Assembly (NCBI GenBank): GCA_002347025.1
Contig: DEAE01000002.1
Coordinates: forward strand, 622-64,621
DNA: 64,000 nucleotides
Reading direction: 5' to 3'
Source of the DNA: Acidobacteria bacterium UBA2990
GTDB lineage: Bacteria > Acidobacteriota > Vicinamibacteria > Vicinamibacterales > UBA8438
Shown here: in pieces, positions 16,291 to 26,600 of the stretch
How the letters are laid out: every line of letters starts with the position of its first letter
How positions within the stretch are numbered: position 1 is the first letter of the stretch
Position numbers and translations under genes: made by a program
Notes under the pieces: model-generated
Told to the model about the DNA's origin: nothing
Databases searched by the model: none
The model's input: only the letters and a program-made list of their open reading frames with translations

Positions 16291-18810
16291 GTGAAAATGA
16301 ACAGGCTCGTCTCCGCCGTGGTTTGTGTCTTTTTGTTGCCTGGGTTTACGTTGGGTCAACCTCGCTATACCAGAGCGCAGGAGGATCAATTCCACCGTGC
16401 AGTAACCACGGCGCTTGCTCACGGGGCGTACGATGATGCGCGGCAAATAGCCTCTGAGCGGGATGCATCGGATCCATCGGCTGCGGCGCTGCTGGCCCGT
16501 TTGGACATTCTCGGTGGTGATTATATTGCTGCTGAGACTAGACTCACACCGGTCGCTGCGGCTAATCCGGTGAGTGGAGCGAGTCTGGAATTGGCCTTAT
16601 TGCAGCAGTATCTTGGGCGTCGCGAAGAGGCGATTCCTCAACTCCAGGTTCTCGTTAGTCGGTTACGCCGTTCGACCGATCCTCTCGACTTGTACCAAGC
16701 CGCGCTCGCAGCTCGGGCTTTAGGAGACCATCGACTAGCGAATGGTCTGCTTCGCTCTGCGTCTAGGGCCTCACCTGACGACCCCGCTATACAGACACTT
16801 TGGGGTGAGCTGTTTGGGGAGAAGTACGATCAAGCTGAGGCTTCCCGATCGTTTAGCGATGCACTGGCTCTTGATGAAGAGTGGGCGCCCGCATACCTGG
16901 GGATGGCTCGTGCCTTGGCCGATACCAACCCTCCTGCAGCGCGTTCAGCTGCCGGCCGAGCTCTCGATATTAATCCCAATTATTTGGAAGCACATTTGTT
17001 TCTGGCGCAACGTGATCTTGATGACCGCGAGCACGATGTGGCTAGGCAATCCTTACATCGGGCTCTTGAGATCAACGGCCAGAGTCTTGAAGCACGGTCG
17101 CTTCTGGCGGCGATAGCCTACGTGGAGGACCGGATCGACGATTTTGAGTCCGAAGTCGAGGAAGTGCTGCAGATAAACCCGGCCTATGGCGAAGTGTTTC
17201 GGCAAGCTGGTAACTTGACTGCTCGGAATTATCGATTCGAGGAAGCTGCCTCTCTGGTTCGTCGAGGGTTAGAGCTCGATCCGAATAACAGTCGAAGCAA
17301 CGCTGAACTTGGGATGCATCTGCTTCGGACCGGCGATGAGCAGGGGGCCCGGTTGTCGCTCGAGCGAGCGTTTGATGTGGATCCCTACGATGTAGTTACT
17401 TTCAACTTGCTTGAGATGCTCGATACTCTTGACGAATTCGAAACCTTCGAGCAAGGCGATCTCATTGTTAAGCTTCATCCTGATGAAGCTCCCGTTCTGA
17501 AGAATTACGTGTTTGAGGTAGGTCAGCGAGCGTTTGATGAACTTGCCGCTCTATACGAGTTCACTCCTGAAGGTCCAATTTTGATAGAGGTGTTTCCGCA
17601 ACATGACCATTTTGCGGTCCGCACGCTGGGGTTGCCTGGCATGATTGGGGCCTTAGGTGCCTGCTTCGGAAAGGTGGTGACTCTCGATTCACCACGAGCA
17701 CGGACGCCAGGTGAATTTAATTGGGAGTCGACCTTATGGCATGAGATGGCCCACGTTATTGCGCTGCAGATGTCGAACCAGCGTGTGCCACGTTGGCTGA
17801 CTGAGGGGCTATCAACATTCGAACAAAAACGAGCAAGGTCGGACTGGGCCCGCGATCAAGATTTGGGTTTCGCTGCGGATCTAAACCAAGACACCGTTCT
17901 GTCGTTGCGGGATCTCAACAGTGGATTCTCAAGCCCTGAGACGATCTCGATGGCTTATTTTCAAGCTTCGGTGCTTGTTGAGCACATCATCGATTTCTAC
18001 GGGGAGTCTGTTATTTATCGGCTGTTGCGTGCTTATGGACAGGGGCTAGATACCGAGGAAGCGTTAGAGCTGGTTGGACTTGGTTTTGAAGTTCTACAGG
18101 CGTCATTTGACAGCGCAGTTGAGGATCGCTTCGGCGCTCTGAGACGCGCGATGCAGGGCCCTGAGGATCAGCTTTCGGTTCGTGAGCCGACTGAACGACT
18201 TGAGCAGCTACGTGGATTGAGTGGCGAGTATCCTGGTAGTTTCCCGGTTCAGCTGTCTTTAGGACAGGCTCTGAAGGAGGCCGGTGAGATTCGGGAGGCA
18301 CAAGTGGTCCTTGAAAAGGCGGCCTCTTTGGCTCCGATGGCGACAGGTGGTAGTAGCCCTTACATCCCGTTGGCCGAGATCGCGATTGAACTGGGAGATC
18401 GAAACCAAGCGATTGAGCAGCTGGCGGCACATCTTGACCACGATCATCGGGATATTGACGCCGCTCGTCAGCTGGCGGCATTGGCGGAAGAAGTGGGAGA
18501 CGGTCTTCGGTTGCGGCGTGCGTATGAACTAATCATTGAGCTTGATCCATTTGATGTGGTGCCGCATCAAGCCTTAGGGCGGCTGGCTCTAGCAAGTGGG
18601 GAGCACGGCGTTGCTGTGCGGGAGTTCGAGGTAGCCTTAGCGGTCGGTCCGGTCGATCGCGTTTCTGCCCATGTGGATCTAGCTGAAAGCTATTTCTTGG
18701 AGGGACAGCTTGATCCGGCTAGGCAGGAAGTGATCGCTGCGCTTGAGATTGCCCCAACCTACGAACGCGCGCAGGAACTGTTGTTGCAAATTATCGAGGA
18801 AGGGTTGTGA
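16291..18810 (+). CDS. Exported TPR protein with gluzincin-type (HExxH) peptidase domain
   Basis: About 840 residues. After a signal peptide (MNRLVSAVVCVFLLPGFTLGQ) comes a long TPR array (to about 390), then a metallopeptidase domain with HEMAH near residue 484 followed by a Glu in WLTEGLSTFEQ (peptidase MA/gluzincin type), then further TPRs (about 640-840). This layout is common in Acidobacteriota. It is probably a periplasmic zinc peptidase with scaffold repeats; substrate unknown. The start is set by AGAGG before GTG 16291; ATG 16297 is equally possible, and the upstream GTG at 16267 is less so. It overlaps the DUF4159 gene by 4 nt and opens an eight-gene co-directional block. Confidence 0.75.
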   Translation: MKMNRLVSAVVCVFLLPGFTLGQPRYTRAQEDQFHRAVTTALAHGAYDDARQIASERDASDPSAAALLARLDILGGDYIAAETRLTPVAAANPVSGASLELALLQQYLGRREEAIPQLQVLVSRLRRSTDPLDLYQAALAARALGDHRLANGLLRSASRASPDDPAIQTLWGELFGEKYDQAEASRSFSDALALDEEWAPAYLGMARALADTNPPAARSAAGRALDINPNYLEAHLFLAQRDLDDREHDVARQSLHRALEINGQSLEARSLLAAIAYVEDRIDDFESEVEEVLQINPAYGEVFRQAGNLTARNYRFEEAASLVRRGLELDPNNSRSNAELGMHLLRTGDEQGARLSLERAFDVDPYDVVTFNLLEMLDTLDEFETFEQGDLIVKLHPDEAPVLKNYVFEVGQRAFDELAALYEFTPEGPILIEVFPQHDHFAVRTLGLPGMIGALGACFGKVVTLDSPRARTPGEFNWESTLWHEMAHVIALQMSNQRVPRWLTEGLSTFEQKRARSDWARDQDLGFAADLNQDTVLSLRDLNSGFSSPETISMAYFQASVLVEHIIDFYGESVIYRLLRAYGQGLDTEEALELVGLGFEVLQASFDSAVEDRFGALRRAMQGPEDQLSVREPTERLEQLRGLSGEYPGSFPVQLSLGQALKEAGEIREAQVVLEKAASLAPMATGGSSPYIPLAEIAIELGDRNQAIEQLAAHLDHDHRDIDAARQLAALAEEVGDGLRLRRAYELIIELDPFDVVPHQALGRLALASGEHGVAVREFEVALAVGPVDRVSAHVDLAESYFLEGQLDPARQEVIAALEIAPTYERAQELLLQIIEEGL

Positions 18811-19643
18811 AGGGCCTGGGGCATTTAGGAGGACTGGTAAGTTGTGCCGCGGTCTTGACTCTGGTTGCGAGTCTCGGAGATTTGACTATTTTTGCCGTGC
18901 AGCCACCACCAGGGGCCCTTGTCACCGATATTGATTCCGGCTCGCCTACAGCACAGCTTGATGGGCTCGAATGGACATTCGTGCGTATCAAATACAGTTC
19001 CCCGGAAGAGCTTCTGCAGCCTTTCAGGGCTAGGTATTGGAGTGACCCGTGGGTAGTTGATGGTCCGGCGGCTGAGCAGAATCTGTCGCGTCGTCTGGGT
19101 CGTGTGACCTCCATCACTGTGAAGGAGCCTGTCACGTTGGCTCTCGACGACGAGCGCCTGTGGGAATATCCGTGGGTTTACTTTGTAGAGCCAGGTAATT
19201 TGCGACTTACACCTCAGGAAGTTGACATATTGCGAGAGTTTTTGCTTCGTGGTGGCACGGCGACTTTCGACGATTTTCATGGGCCTGTTGAATTTGAATC
19301 TTTGCGCCAACAGCTGAAACTGGTGTTTCCGGACCGGGAAATTCTCAAATTACCTCCAGAACATCCGGTCTTTAACTGTTTTTATCAGCTTAAGGACTAT
19401 CCCCAGATCCCTGGGCTTGGATCGTTTTTCAACGGTGTCACTTGGGAAAAAGGTGGGCGTCAGGCTGGGTTGTACGCGGTCTTGGATGATACGGGGCGTG
19501 CGATGGCTCTGCTGAACTTTAACACCGATATGGGAGATGGCTGGGAGTGGTCAAACGCCGAAGATTACCCAGGCTATATCCAATACACCGCGCAGGCTTA
19601 CCGCATGATGATTAATGAGGTCGTCTACGCTCTCACACATTAA
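18807..19643 (+). CDS. Exported DUF4159 protein
   Basis: 278 residues. It starts with GTG in a GTGA overlap with the preceding stop. It has an N-terminal signal or anchor (LVSCAAVLTLVASLGDLTIF) and then the DUF4159 pattern: FVRIKYSS, DERLWEYPWVYFVEPGNLRLT, REFLLRGGTATFDDFHG and a C-terminal AYRMMINEVVYALTH. The family looks like a GATase1-like or flavodoxin-like fold of unknown function, and is nearly always found beside MoxR/DUF58/BatA genes, as here. Confidence 0.8.
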   Translation: MKGLGHLGGLVSCAAVLTLVASLGDLTIFAVQPPPGALVTDIDSGSPTAQLDGLEWTFVRIKYSSPEELLQPFRARYWSDPWVVDGPAAEQNLSRRLGRVTSITVKEPVTLALDDERLWEYPWVYFVEPGNLRLTPQEVDILREFLLRGGTATFDDFHGPVEFESLRQQLKLVFPDREILKLPPEHPVFNCFYQLKDYPQIPGLGSFFNGVTWEKGGRQAGLYAVLDDTGRAMALLNFNTDMGDGWEWSNAEDYPGYIQYTAQAYRMMINEVVYALTH

Positions 19644-19755
19644 GGGAGGGCCGGTTCAGAAACTACCGGTCGTCGTCGAATCGAATCCTAGGTGTTTAGG
19701 GTGAGTCCCAAACTCGACAGCCTGGGAAGTATTTTTCTCAGGGTTCAGCGGATTG

Positions 19756-20763
19756 ATGGCCACTACGAAGGATGATGCGGCAATAGGTGCGGCACGGTTA
19801 AGCCGGAACCGGGATCAAATCCTGGAGGAACTCCGGCATGTGATTGTTGGACAGGACGAAGCGATAGAACTTGTGCTGACAGCGATCTTTACGGGAGGGC
19901 ATTGCCTTATCACGGGAGTTCCTGGACTGGCGAAGACTAGGTTGGTTCGTTCGCTTGCAGATATCTTAGACTTGCGGTTTAAACGTATTCAATTTACTCC
20001 TGACCTGATGCCTGCTGACATCACTGGCACCGAAATCCTTGAGGAGAGAGGAGGGAACAGGACTCTTGAGTTTAATAAAGGGCCTATTTTTGCGCAAATT
20101 CTGTTAGCTGATGAGATCAACCGGACCCCGCCGAAAACCCAAGCAGCGTTGCTTGAGGCGATGCAGGAAGGCCATGTCACTGTTTCAGGACATAGTTATC
20201 CGTTAGCTCGACCATTCTTTGTGCTAGCTACACAGAACCCCATTGAACTTGAGGGTACCTACCCATTACCCGAGGCACAGCTGGATCGGTTTATGTTTAA
20301 TGTCGTCATCCGCTATCTGTCGGAAGATGATGAGGTTCATGTCGTCACTGCGACTACAGGCGATGATGTGCCCAGGCTAGGGAAGGTGTTGGATGGTGCT
20401 GGAATCCTAGAAACTCAGCGACTCGTCAGGGGAGTGCCTGTGGCCGAAGAAGTCGCCCGCTACGCCGTGCGCTTGGTCGATGCTACTAGGCCTGGCCAAC
20501 CGAATAGTCCAGAATTTGTGCAAAAGTGGGTCAAATGGGGGGCTAGTTTGAGAGCTTCTCAGTCACTAATTTTGGGTGGTAAGGCGAGGGCCTTGATTCA
20601 AGGTCGTTACCATGTGTCCGTTGCTGATGTACGTGCTCTGGCTCCTTCGATCCTCAGGCATCGCGTTTTGACTAACTTCTTTGCAGAGTCTGACGGGGTA
20701 GACGCCGACTTTGTGGTTGCAAAGTTGCTTGAGACGGTGCCGGTGCCAGCCAGCGGAATGTGA
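19756..20763 (+). CDS. moxR: MoxR-family AAA+ ATPase
   Basis: 335 residues. The Walker A region is the divergent GVPGLAKTRLVRS, Walker B is ILLADEINRTPPKTQAALLEAM, sensor 1 is FFVLATQNPIELEGTYPLPEAQLDRF, and the C-terminal lid domain is present. MoxR ATPases act as chaperones with VWA-domain partners to mature or assemble enzyme complexes and envelope proteins. The next gene (DUF58) starts 10 nt later. ATG 19756 is preferred over the preceding TTG. Confidence 0.93.
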   Translation: MATTKDDAAIGAARLSRNRDQILEELRHVIVGQDEAIELVLTAIFTGGHCLITGVPGLAKTRLVRSLADILDLRFKRIQFTPDLMPADITGTEILEERGGNRTLEFNKGPIFAQILLADEINRTPPKTQAALLEAMQEGHVTVSGHSYPLARPFFVLATQNPIELEGTYPLPEAQLDRFMFNVVIRYLSEDDEVHVVTATTGDDVPRLGKVLDGAGILETQRLVRGVPVAEEVARYAVRLVDATRPGQPNSPEFVQKWVKWGASLRASQSLILGGKARALIQGRYHVSVADVRALAPSILRHRVLTNFFAESDGVDADFVVAKLLETVPVPASGM

Positions 20764-20773
20764 GAGACCTGGG

Positions 20774-21670
20774 ATGGTGGGTTCTGACCTATCGGGTCTT
20801 GCGCCTTCTGTACTCGTGCGTCTTGGCTCACTTGAACTAGTTGCTCGTACCATCGTTGAGGGATTTCTCGGAGGATTACACAGAAGCCCAGTCAAGGGCT
20901 TTAGCGTGGAATTTAGCGAATATCGTCGCTATCTTCCTGGAGATGACCCGGCTAGAATCGATTGGAAGCTCGCGGCTCGAAGTGGTCGCTATTACGTCAA
21001 GGAATTTGAAGAAGAAACAAATCTCGAGTGTCATTTGCTACTCGATATCAGTGGATCGATGGGCTACGGGTCCCAACCGGTCACTAAACTCCAGTATGGT
21101 GGGTTTTTAGCAGCTGCCTTAGCCTGTTTGATGCATCGCCAGTGCGATGGTGTTGGTCTGATGCTCTTCGACGATCGGGTGATTGAGTCCGTTCCAGTGG
21201 GGTCAAGAAGCGGGCACTTGCAGACTCTTTTATCGGTATTGAGCAAGGCGAAAATCGGAGGGAAATCCGATGTAGCGAAGCCTCTGGACGAGATTGCGAC
21301 ACGGCTGCGTCGTCGAGGACTTGTTGTGTTGATTTCAGACCTGTTGGATGACCCGGGAGCTGTGATTCGAGGACTCAAACACCTTCGATTTCGGGGTTCT
21401 GAGGTGATCGTGTTTCATGTCCTCGATCCGGCTGAATTAACATTTCCCTTTGAACGGGTGGCTCAGTTCGAAGACATGGAGACGGCATCTCAGGTGATTG
21501 CGGTGCCTAGTCGAGTGCGGCAGTGTTACCTCAAGAACAGTGAAGAGCAACAAGAGCGTTATCGTCGAGAGCTGCGACTTGCAAATATCGACTATCACCT
21601 CGTGAATACAGCTAAACCGTTCGATGATGCGCTAATGTCCTACCTTTCGACGCGGGGGCGCAGGGCTTGA
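20774..21670 (+). CDS. DUF58 / VWA-like protein (MoxR partner)
   Basis: 298 residues. The DUF58 signature SEYRRYLPGDDPARIDWKLAARSGRYYVKEFEEE is followed by a VWA-type MIDAS motif DISGSMGYG. There are no membrane segments, unlike longer DUF58 proteins. It probably binds MoxR directly as its substrate adaptor. ATG 20774 follows GAGAGACCTGGG; the frame extends upstream into moxR without a better start. The stop overlaps the next start (TTGA). Confidence 0.9.
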   Translation: MVGSDLSGLAPSVLVRLGSLELVARTIVEGFLGGLHRSPVKGFSVEFSEYRRYLPGDDPARIDWKLAARSGRYYVKEFEEETNLECHLLLDISGSMGYGSQPVTKLQYGGFLAAALACLMHRQCDGVGLMLFDDRVIESVPVGSRSGHLQTLLSVLSKAKIGGKSDVAKPLDEIATRLRRRGLVVLISDLLDDPGAVIRGLKHLRFRGSEVIVFHVLDPAELTFPFERVAQFEDMETASQVIAVPSRVRQCYLKNSEEQQERYRRELRLANIDYHLVNTAKPFDDALMSYLSTRGRRA

Positions 21671-23523
21671 GCTTGTCTTTTTTGGTGCCGGCGTTTTTAT
21701 TTGGCTGCCTTGCGGCTGGAGTTCCGATCGTTCTTCACTTATTTCGCCGAGAGCGTTTCCAGCGGGTGAGGTTCAGTGATGTCCGGTTCCTACTTGGGGC
21801 TCAGGCCCAGCAGATGAACCACTTGAGGTTGTACGAGCTACTACTTTTGGCGCTGCGTGTTTGTGTGGTGTTGTTGCTAGCTTTCGCCTTTGCGCACCCT
21901 TTCTTCGGTCCTGATGATCAACTTGATGGCCCGGTGACTGTTGTGCTCGTCGATACCTCATTTAGTGTGTCAGGGCCTGGCCAGCAGGATGAGGTGCAGG
22001 CTTTAGCCAGAGCGGCGGTCAACGCCACCCCGGATGGCCACCTGGTAGGGGTCGTTGCGTTTGATGACGAAGCTCGAGTCGTTGCGGGCCTAACCGGGTC
22101 ACGGTCCTCTGCACTGGCGGCAGTGGACAGTTTGTCGGCTCGCCCTCGTGCTACACGGTATTCAGAGGGACTGACAGCTGCTTCGGATTTGATTGGTGAC
22201 CGCAGCGGTCGATTAGTCCTTGTCAGTGACATGCAAGCTGCTGGCTGGGCTACGGGAGGTGGCAGTGTGTCACCAAGGGTAGAACTTGAATTACGTCCTG
22301 TTAGACCCCCAGTCAGTAACCTAGCGGTGGTCGGTCTTGACATCGACAGTAACTCGGCTAGGGTGGATTTATTGCAGGTCGGTGTTGGGCCGGACACTAC
22401 GGTCTCACTTGCTTTGGATGGGGCAGTAGTGGACAAAAGGTCGGTCACGCCAGTCACGGGGAGGTCCACCGTGGCCTTTCCTGTTAAATTTCCGGCCAGT
22501 GGGGTAGTGATGGCGTCGGTAGTTGACCCATCTGGCTACTCGGTTGATGACCGTCGATATCGGCTACTTGACCAGTCACGGCAGGCGACTCTTCTGATCG
22601 TCGTTGGCGATGTGCAATCCAGTGAGGCATTTTATTTGCAACGGGCGTTGGCCCCAGGCAGCTACACTGATCCGTTTGCAGTGAGTGTTGTGAGTGCAGC
22701 TGCACTAGGGACAGGTCTGGACATACCTGAAGAGGTAGGTGCTGTTGTCCTGCTAGGGACCTTCGGTTTCAATCGACGCGGACGAGGTCTACTGGCTTCG
22801 TTCGTCCAAAACGGAGGAGGGTTGTTTGTAGCCGCAGGGCCGGCGTTCGATGGTGATCTGGTAGAAGGGTTCCTCAGTCGAGGCACAGAGCTTGGGTTCG
22901 GGGTTTCCCAAGTGCATGTTAACCCTGTCACGTTGGTCGTAAGTGAGTCTAGGCACCCGATAATCCGACGCCTGGGCGGATTGGCCAGCCAGCTCAGCGA
23001 AGCCCGTTTTACTAGGACTCTTACTACTGATCCTGGAGTGGGAATCGTTATTGCCCGTTTCTCCGATCAGGCACCAGCTCTTGTGGAGTATGAGGTTGGG
23101 GAGGGTCGGGTTCTATTTTTCGCGTCTGATTTAGAGACCAAGTGGAATGATTGGCCTCGGCAGCGTACCTTTGTGCCTTTTCTTCATGAGGTATTGAGCT
23201 ATCTGTCAGATCATCGGGTGATACAGCAGGAGTTCGTGGCTAATAAGGTACCGGCTGGCGTGCCGGATGCGCCCGGGGTGTTTGCATTGGTTGATCCTCC
23301 GGGCCGAGTGGTGGTTAATGTTGATTCCGGTGAATCGGATCCGACTCCCCTTTCGCAGGATCAGTTTGTTGCTTCAGTGGGCCGATTGGCTCAGGCAGGC
23401 GAGAACCAGGTTGAGCTTACGGCAGTTGAGCAGGAGGGACAGCAGCAGGTTTGGCGCTATCTGTTGCTGTTGGTGGCCGTGTTTCTGACGGCCGAAGGCT
23501 GGTTGGGTCGTTTGGTCGCCTGA
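21667..23523 (+). CDS. BatA-like membrane protein with VWA domain
   Basis: 618 residues. The N-terminal aerotolerance-type (BatA) domain has two membrane segments (LVPAFLFGCLAAGVPIVLHL and LLLLALRVCVVLLLAFAF). A periplasmic VWA domain follows with MIDAS DTSFSVSG, then a long region that resembles the class I glutamine amidotransferase-like fold, and a last transmembrane helix (YLLLLVAVFLTAEGWL). The start appears to be TTG 21667, overlapping the upstream stop by 4 nt with GGGGGC before it. It probably forms a membrane complex with the MoxR and DUF58 proteins. Confidence 0.85.
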   Translation: MSLSFLVPAFLFGCLAAGVPIVLHLFRRERFQRVRFSDVRFLLGAQAQQMNHLRLYELLLLALRVCVVLLLAFAFAHPFFGPDDQLDGPVTVVLVDTSFSVSGPGQQDEVQALARAAVNATPDGHLVGVVAFDDEARVVAGLTGSRSSALAAVDSLSARPRATRYSEGLTAASDLIGDRSGRLVLVSDMQAAGWATGGGSVSPRVELELRPVRPPVSNLAVVGLDIDSNSARVDLLQVGVGPDTTVSLALDGAVVDKRSVTPVTGRSTVAFPVKFPASGVVMASVVDPSGYSVDDRRYRLLDQSRQATLLIVVGDVQSSEAFYLQRALAPGSYTDPFAVSVVSAAALGTGLDIPEEVGAVVLLGTFGFNRRGRGLLASFVQNGGGLFVAAGPAFDGDLVEGFLSRGTELGFGVSQVHVNPVTLVVSESRHPIIRRLGGLASQLSEARFTRTLTTDPGVGIVIARFSDQAPALVEYEVGEGRVLFFASDLETKWNDWPRQRTFVPFLHEVLSYLSDHRVIQQEFVANKVPAGVPDAPGVFALVDPPGRVVVNVDSGESDPTPLSQDQFVASVGRLAQAGENQVELTAVEQEGQQQVWRYLLLLVAVFLTAEGWLGRLVA

Positions 23524-23614
23524 CCAATTTGTGGCTTTGTGACGGCCCGTCCGAAAAAGTTTTGTTCAGTCTATTGTTTCCCGAACGCCGCTCTGAGTGA
23601 GACAATTGCGAACA

Positions 23615-26600
23615 ATGCCTCAAAGTGATCTAGCAAAGTTGCAGGCAGTGCTGGCGCATGTCAGGTATCGCTGGTTGGCCGGTAGGTGGTTGACGGGGAT
23701 CACCAACATGTGTTTGGGGTTCTCTGTAGTTTTGTCGGTGGTGCTCTTTGTCGAGTTAGTAATTACCCCGCCTGGTATGCCCACGCTACTGTTGGTAGTG
23801 CTGGCAGCCGTGGCAATGGGGGGTATTGCTACGCGTGCGCTGTGGCCGCTCCGCATTCAGCCGACGACTCGGCAGGTTGCTCGTTTCCTTGAAGAGCGCT
23901 GGCCCGAATTGGATGACTGTGTGGCCAGTGCCGTACAACTCGCTGAGTCCACGCGTTCAGAGGAGTTTCGGGAGTTAGTGCTCGCTGACGCTGTCCGCCA
24001 ATTGCGGACGCTGGATCCGAAAAGTGCCGTTACGAACGCCTATCTAGGCAGGGTTGGTTTCCGAGGAGGGCTTTCGATCACACTCCTGGTGGCTGTCCTC
24101 ACTTTTGGATTCGGTCCTATAAGAGGTTTGGTCACAACAGCGTGGCTGTACGCGGTTCCAAGCAACTTAGTCCTGGAAATTGAGCCTGGTGATGTCAATC
24201 TGATGGCAGGTGAACTGCTAAGAGTTGAGGCTCGCTTGGTGGGGGGGATGGACCTGGTGTCGAGGAGCCCTATGGTTCTGTCCATACTCGACAATTCGGG
24301 ACAGCAGGGGATTGAGATGCGACCAAGTGGAGACGCCTATATGGCGGAATTTACTCCGGTTGATCGCAGCTTCCGCTACGAGATCACTACGGCAACCTTG
24401 CGCAGTCGCGAGTATCGGGTTGAGGTGGTGAGCCCGCCGCAGGTGAGTCAGGTAGACGTGGAGTACGTCTATCCGGCGTTTATGGGGTTGTCCCCGCGGC
24501 TTGAGGAGGGCAGCGGTGACGTTTTCGCGCCTGTTGGAACAGAGGTGCGTCTTCGAGTGCATGCAGACAAACCTGTCGCAGCGGGAGTTTTGGTGTTTGG
24601 CGACGGGCAGCGTGTGCCGTTCGACATGACCTCCAGGGAAACTCCGGTTGCTAACTTTACGGTAAAGACAGACGGAAGCTACAGGGTAGCTCTCACCGAC
24701 GAATATGGCCTGACAAACACAGGGATGGATGAATATTTTATTCGTGCCATACCGGACCGGCAGCCCAATGTTCGGGTTCTTCGCCCTGGAGGGGACCGAG
24801 ATGTCACGCCGCTTGAGGAAGTTACGATTCAGGTACGGGCCGATGACGACCATAGGATAGACGCTTTAGAGCTTGTCTATCGGGTGTCAGGACAGCAGGA
24901 ACGACTACTGTCTTTCGACATGCAGGGGTCGGCCCAGGTGGTTGCTGGGACACGGACCCTTTATCTTGAGGAGCTTGACGTTGTTCCAGGCGATTTCGTT
25001 ACCTACCACGCCCGAGTACGGGATGCTGGGTCTGCTGATCAGACAGCAGGCGCTCGGTCTGGCATTTTCTTCTTAGAGGTTCGGTCATTTGATAGTGAGT
25101 TTAAGGAAGCAGAGAGCCAGTCCGGGGGAGGCTTTGGCCCGCAGGAAATGGGAAATTTGGTAGAGCTGCAGAAGCAGGTCATAGTTGCGACTTGGAGGCT
25201 GGACCAGGAAGTGGATAAGGCGCTGGTGGCACAGGATATTCTGGCTGTTGCCGAGGCACAGCGCGAGTTAACTGAAACCACATCCCGTACGGCAGAGCAG
25301 ATGCGCCGCGCTGCTCGGGACCCTGCTCTGGGAGCGGAAGGTTCGGCGACGGAAAGCTTGGCCATGGAGGCCGCGGTTGAAGCAATGGCGATTGCGGAAG
25401 CTGCGTTGTTAGAGTTCGACACCGGGACCGCCATTTTGTCTGAGATGGAGGCACTGAATCAGATTCTCACGGTGGAAGCTTCGACTCGATCTCGTCAAGT
25501 GTCTATGGCGCGTGGCCAGGGGGCTCAGTCCCCCGGTGGCCAGTCGCAGCAGGACCTGTCGGCACTATTTGACCAGGAGCTTTTACGGGAGCAAGAAACC
25601 AGCTATGAGACGAACTCGTCGGCAGGGTCGTCCTCAAGCGATGATGAGAGTGAGGCAATCAGGAGGTTAAGGGAACTAGCCTTTCGACAGGAACGGCTCA
25701 ACCAAGAACTCCGTGGTGGCGATGCCGCAAGGTCTGATGGTGAACGACGCCGGTTGCTGGAGCGCCTAACTCGTGAACAGCAAGCGCTTCGAGAGGAACT
25801 TGAACAGTTAGCAGCCCAGTTTCCTCGCCAGATGCAGGGCCTTGGAGGACAGAATCAATCCGGCGTTACAGGGATAGGGCAGATTGCGGAAAATATGCGT
25901 CGGACTGCTGGCGGTTTACAACGGGCTAACACTGAGGCCGCTGGAGAGCGTGGTGCCGAGGTATTGGATGAGCTGAGAGACCTTGAACGGCAATTTAGTG
26001 AAGGTGTCAGTGGCGAACGGGTGAAACAGCTAGAGAGCCTGCGATTTGAGGTGCAAGAGTTGGCCGAGACTCAAAGCCGTATCGCTCAAGGTGTTGGTCA
26101 GGTGGTTGAACAGAGCCGCAGTGAGCAGGTTGGCAGTCGGACTCAAAATCAGTTAGCAGATGAGAAGGAGGTCCTGGCTGATCGAGTTGACGCCTTCAGA
26201 GAGTCAATTAGGTCGATGGAAGCCTTGGGTGATGGGAGCAGTCCATCCGACCGGTCGATGGTTGACTCTTTGCGAGTTGCGCGTGAGACGTTTGATCGGG
26301 AGTCGGTCAGTAGCCGAATGCGGATGGGTGCTGAGCGACTGCGTCGTGCGGCTGATAGCACTCCATCGTTTGCCGGGGCTGTTGAACTTGATCGGTTGGC
26401 TGTTGAGGAGACAGCGCTGGCAGAAGCCTTGGAGGTAGTTGAGGGGTTGTTGCAAGGAGCAGGCGGAAGGGGTGGTTCGCAGCAACAATTGCGGGCTCAA
26501 TTGAGCACCGCTCAGCTGCTGAGACAGCGCTTGAACCAGCTGGAAGTTGAACTCGAGAGACAGCTTGGGAAGTCCCTGAGGGAGGGAGCTGACTGGCAGA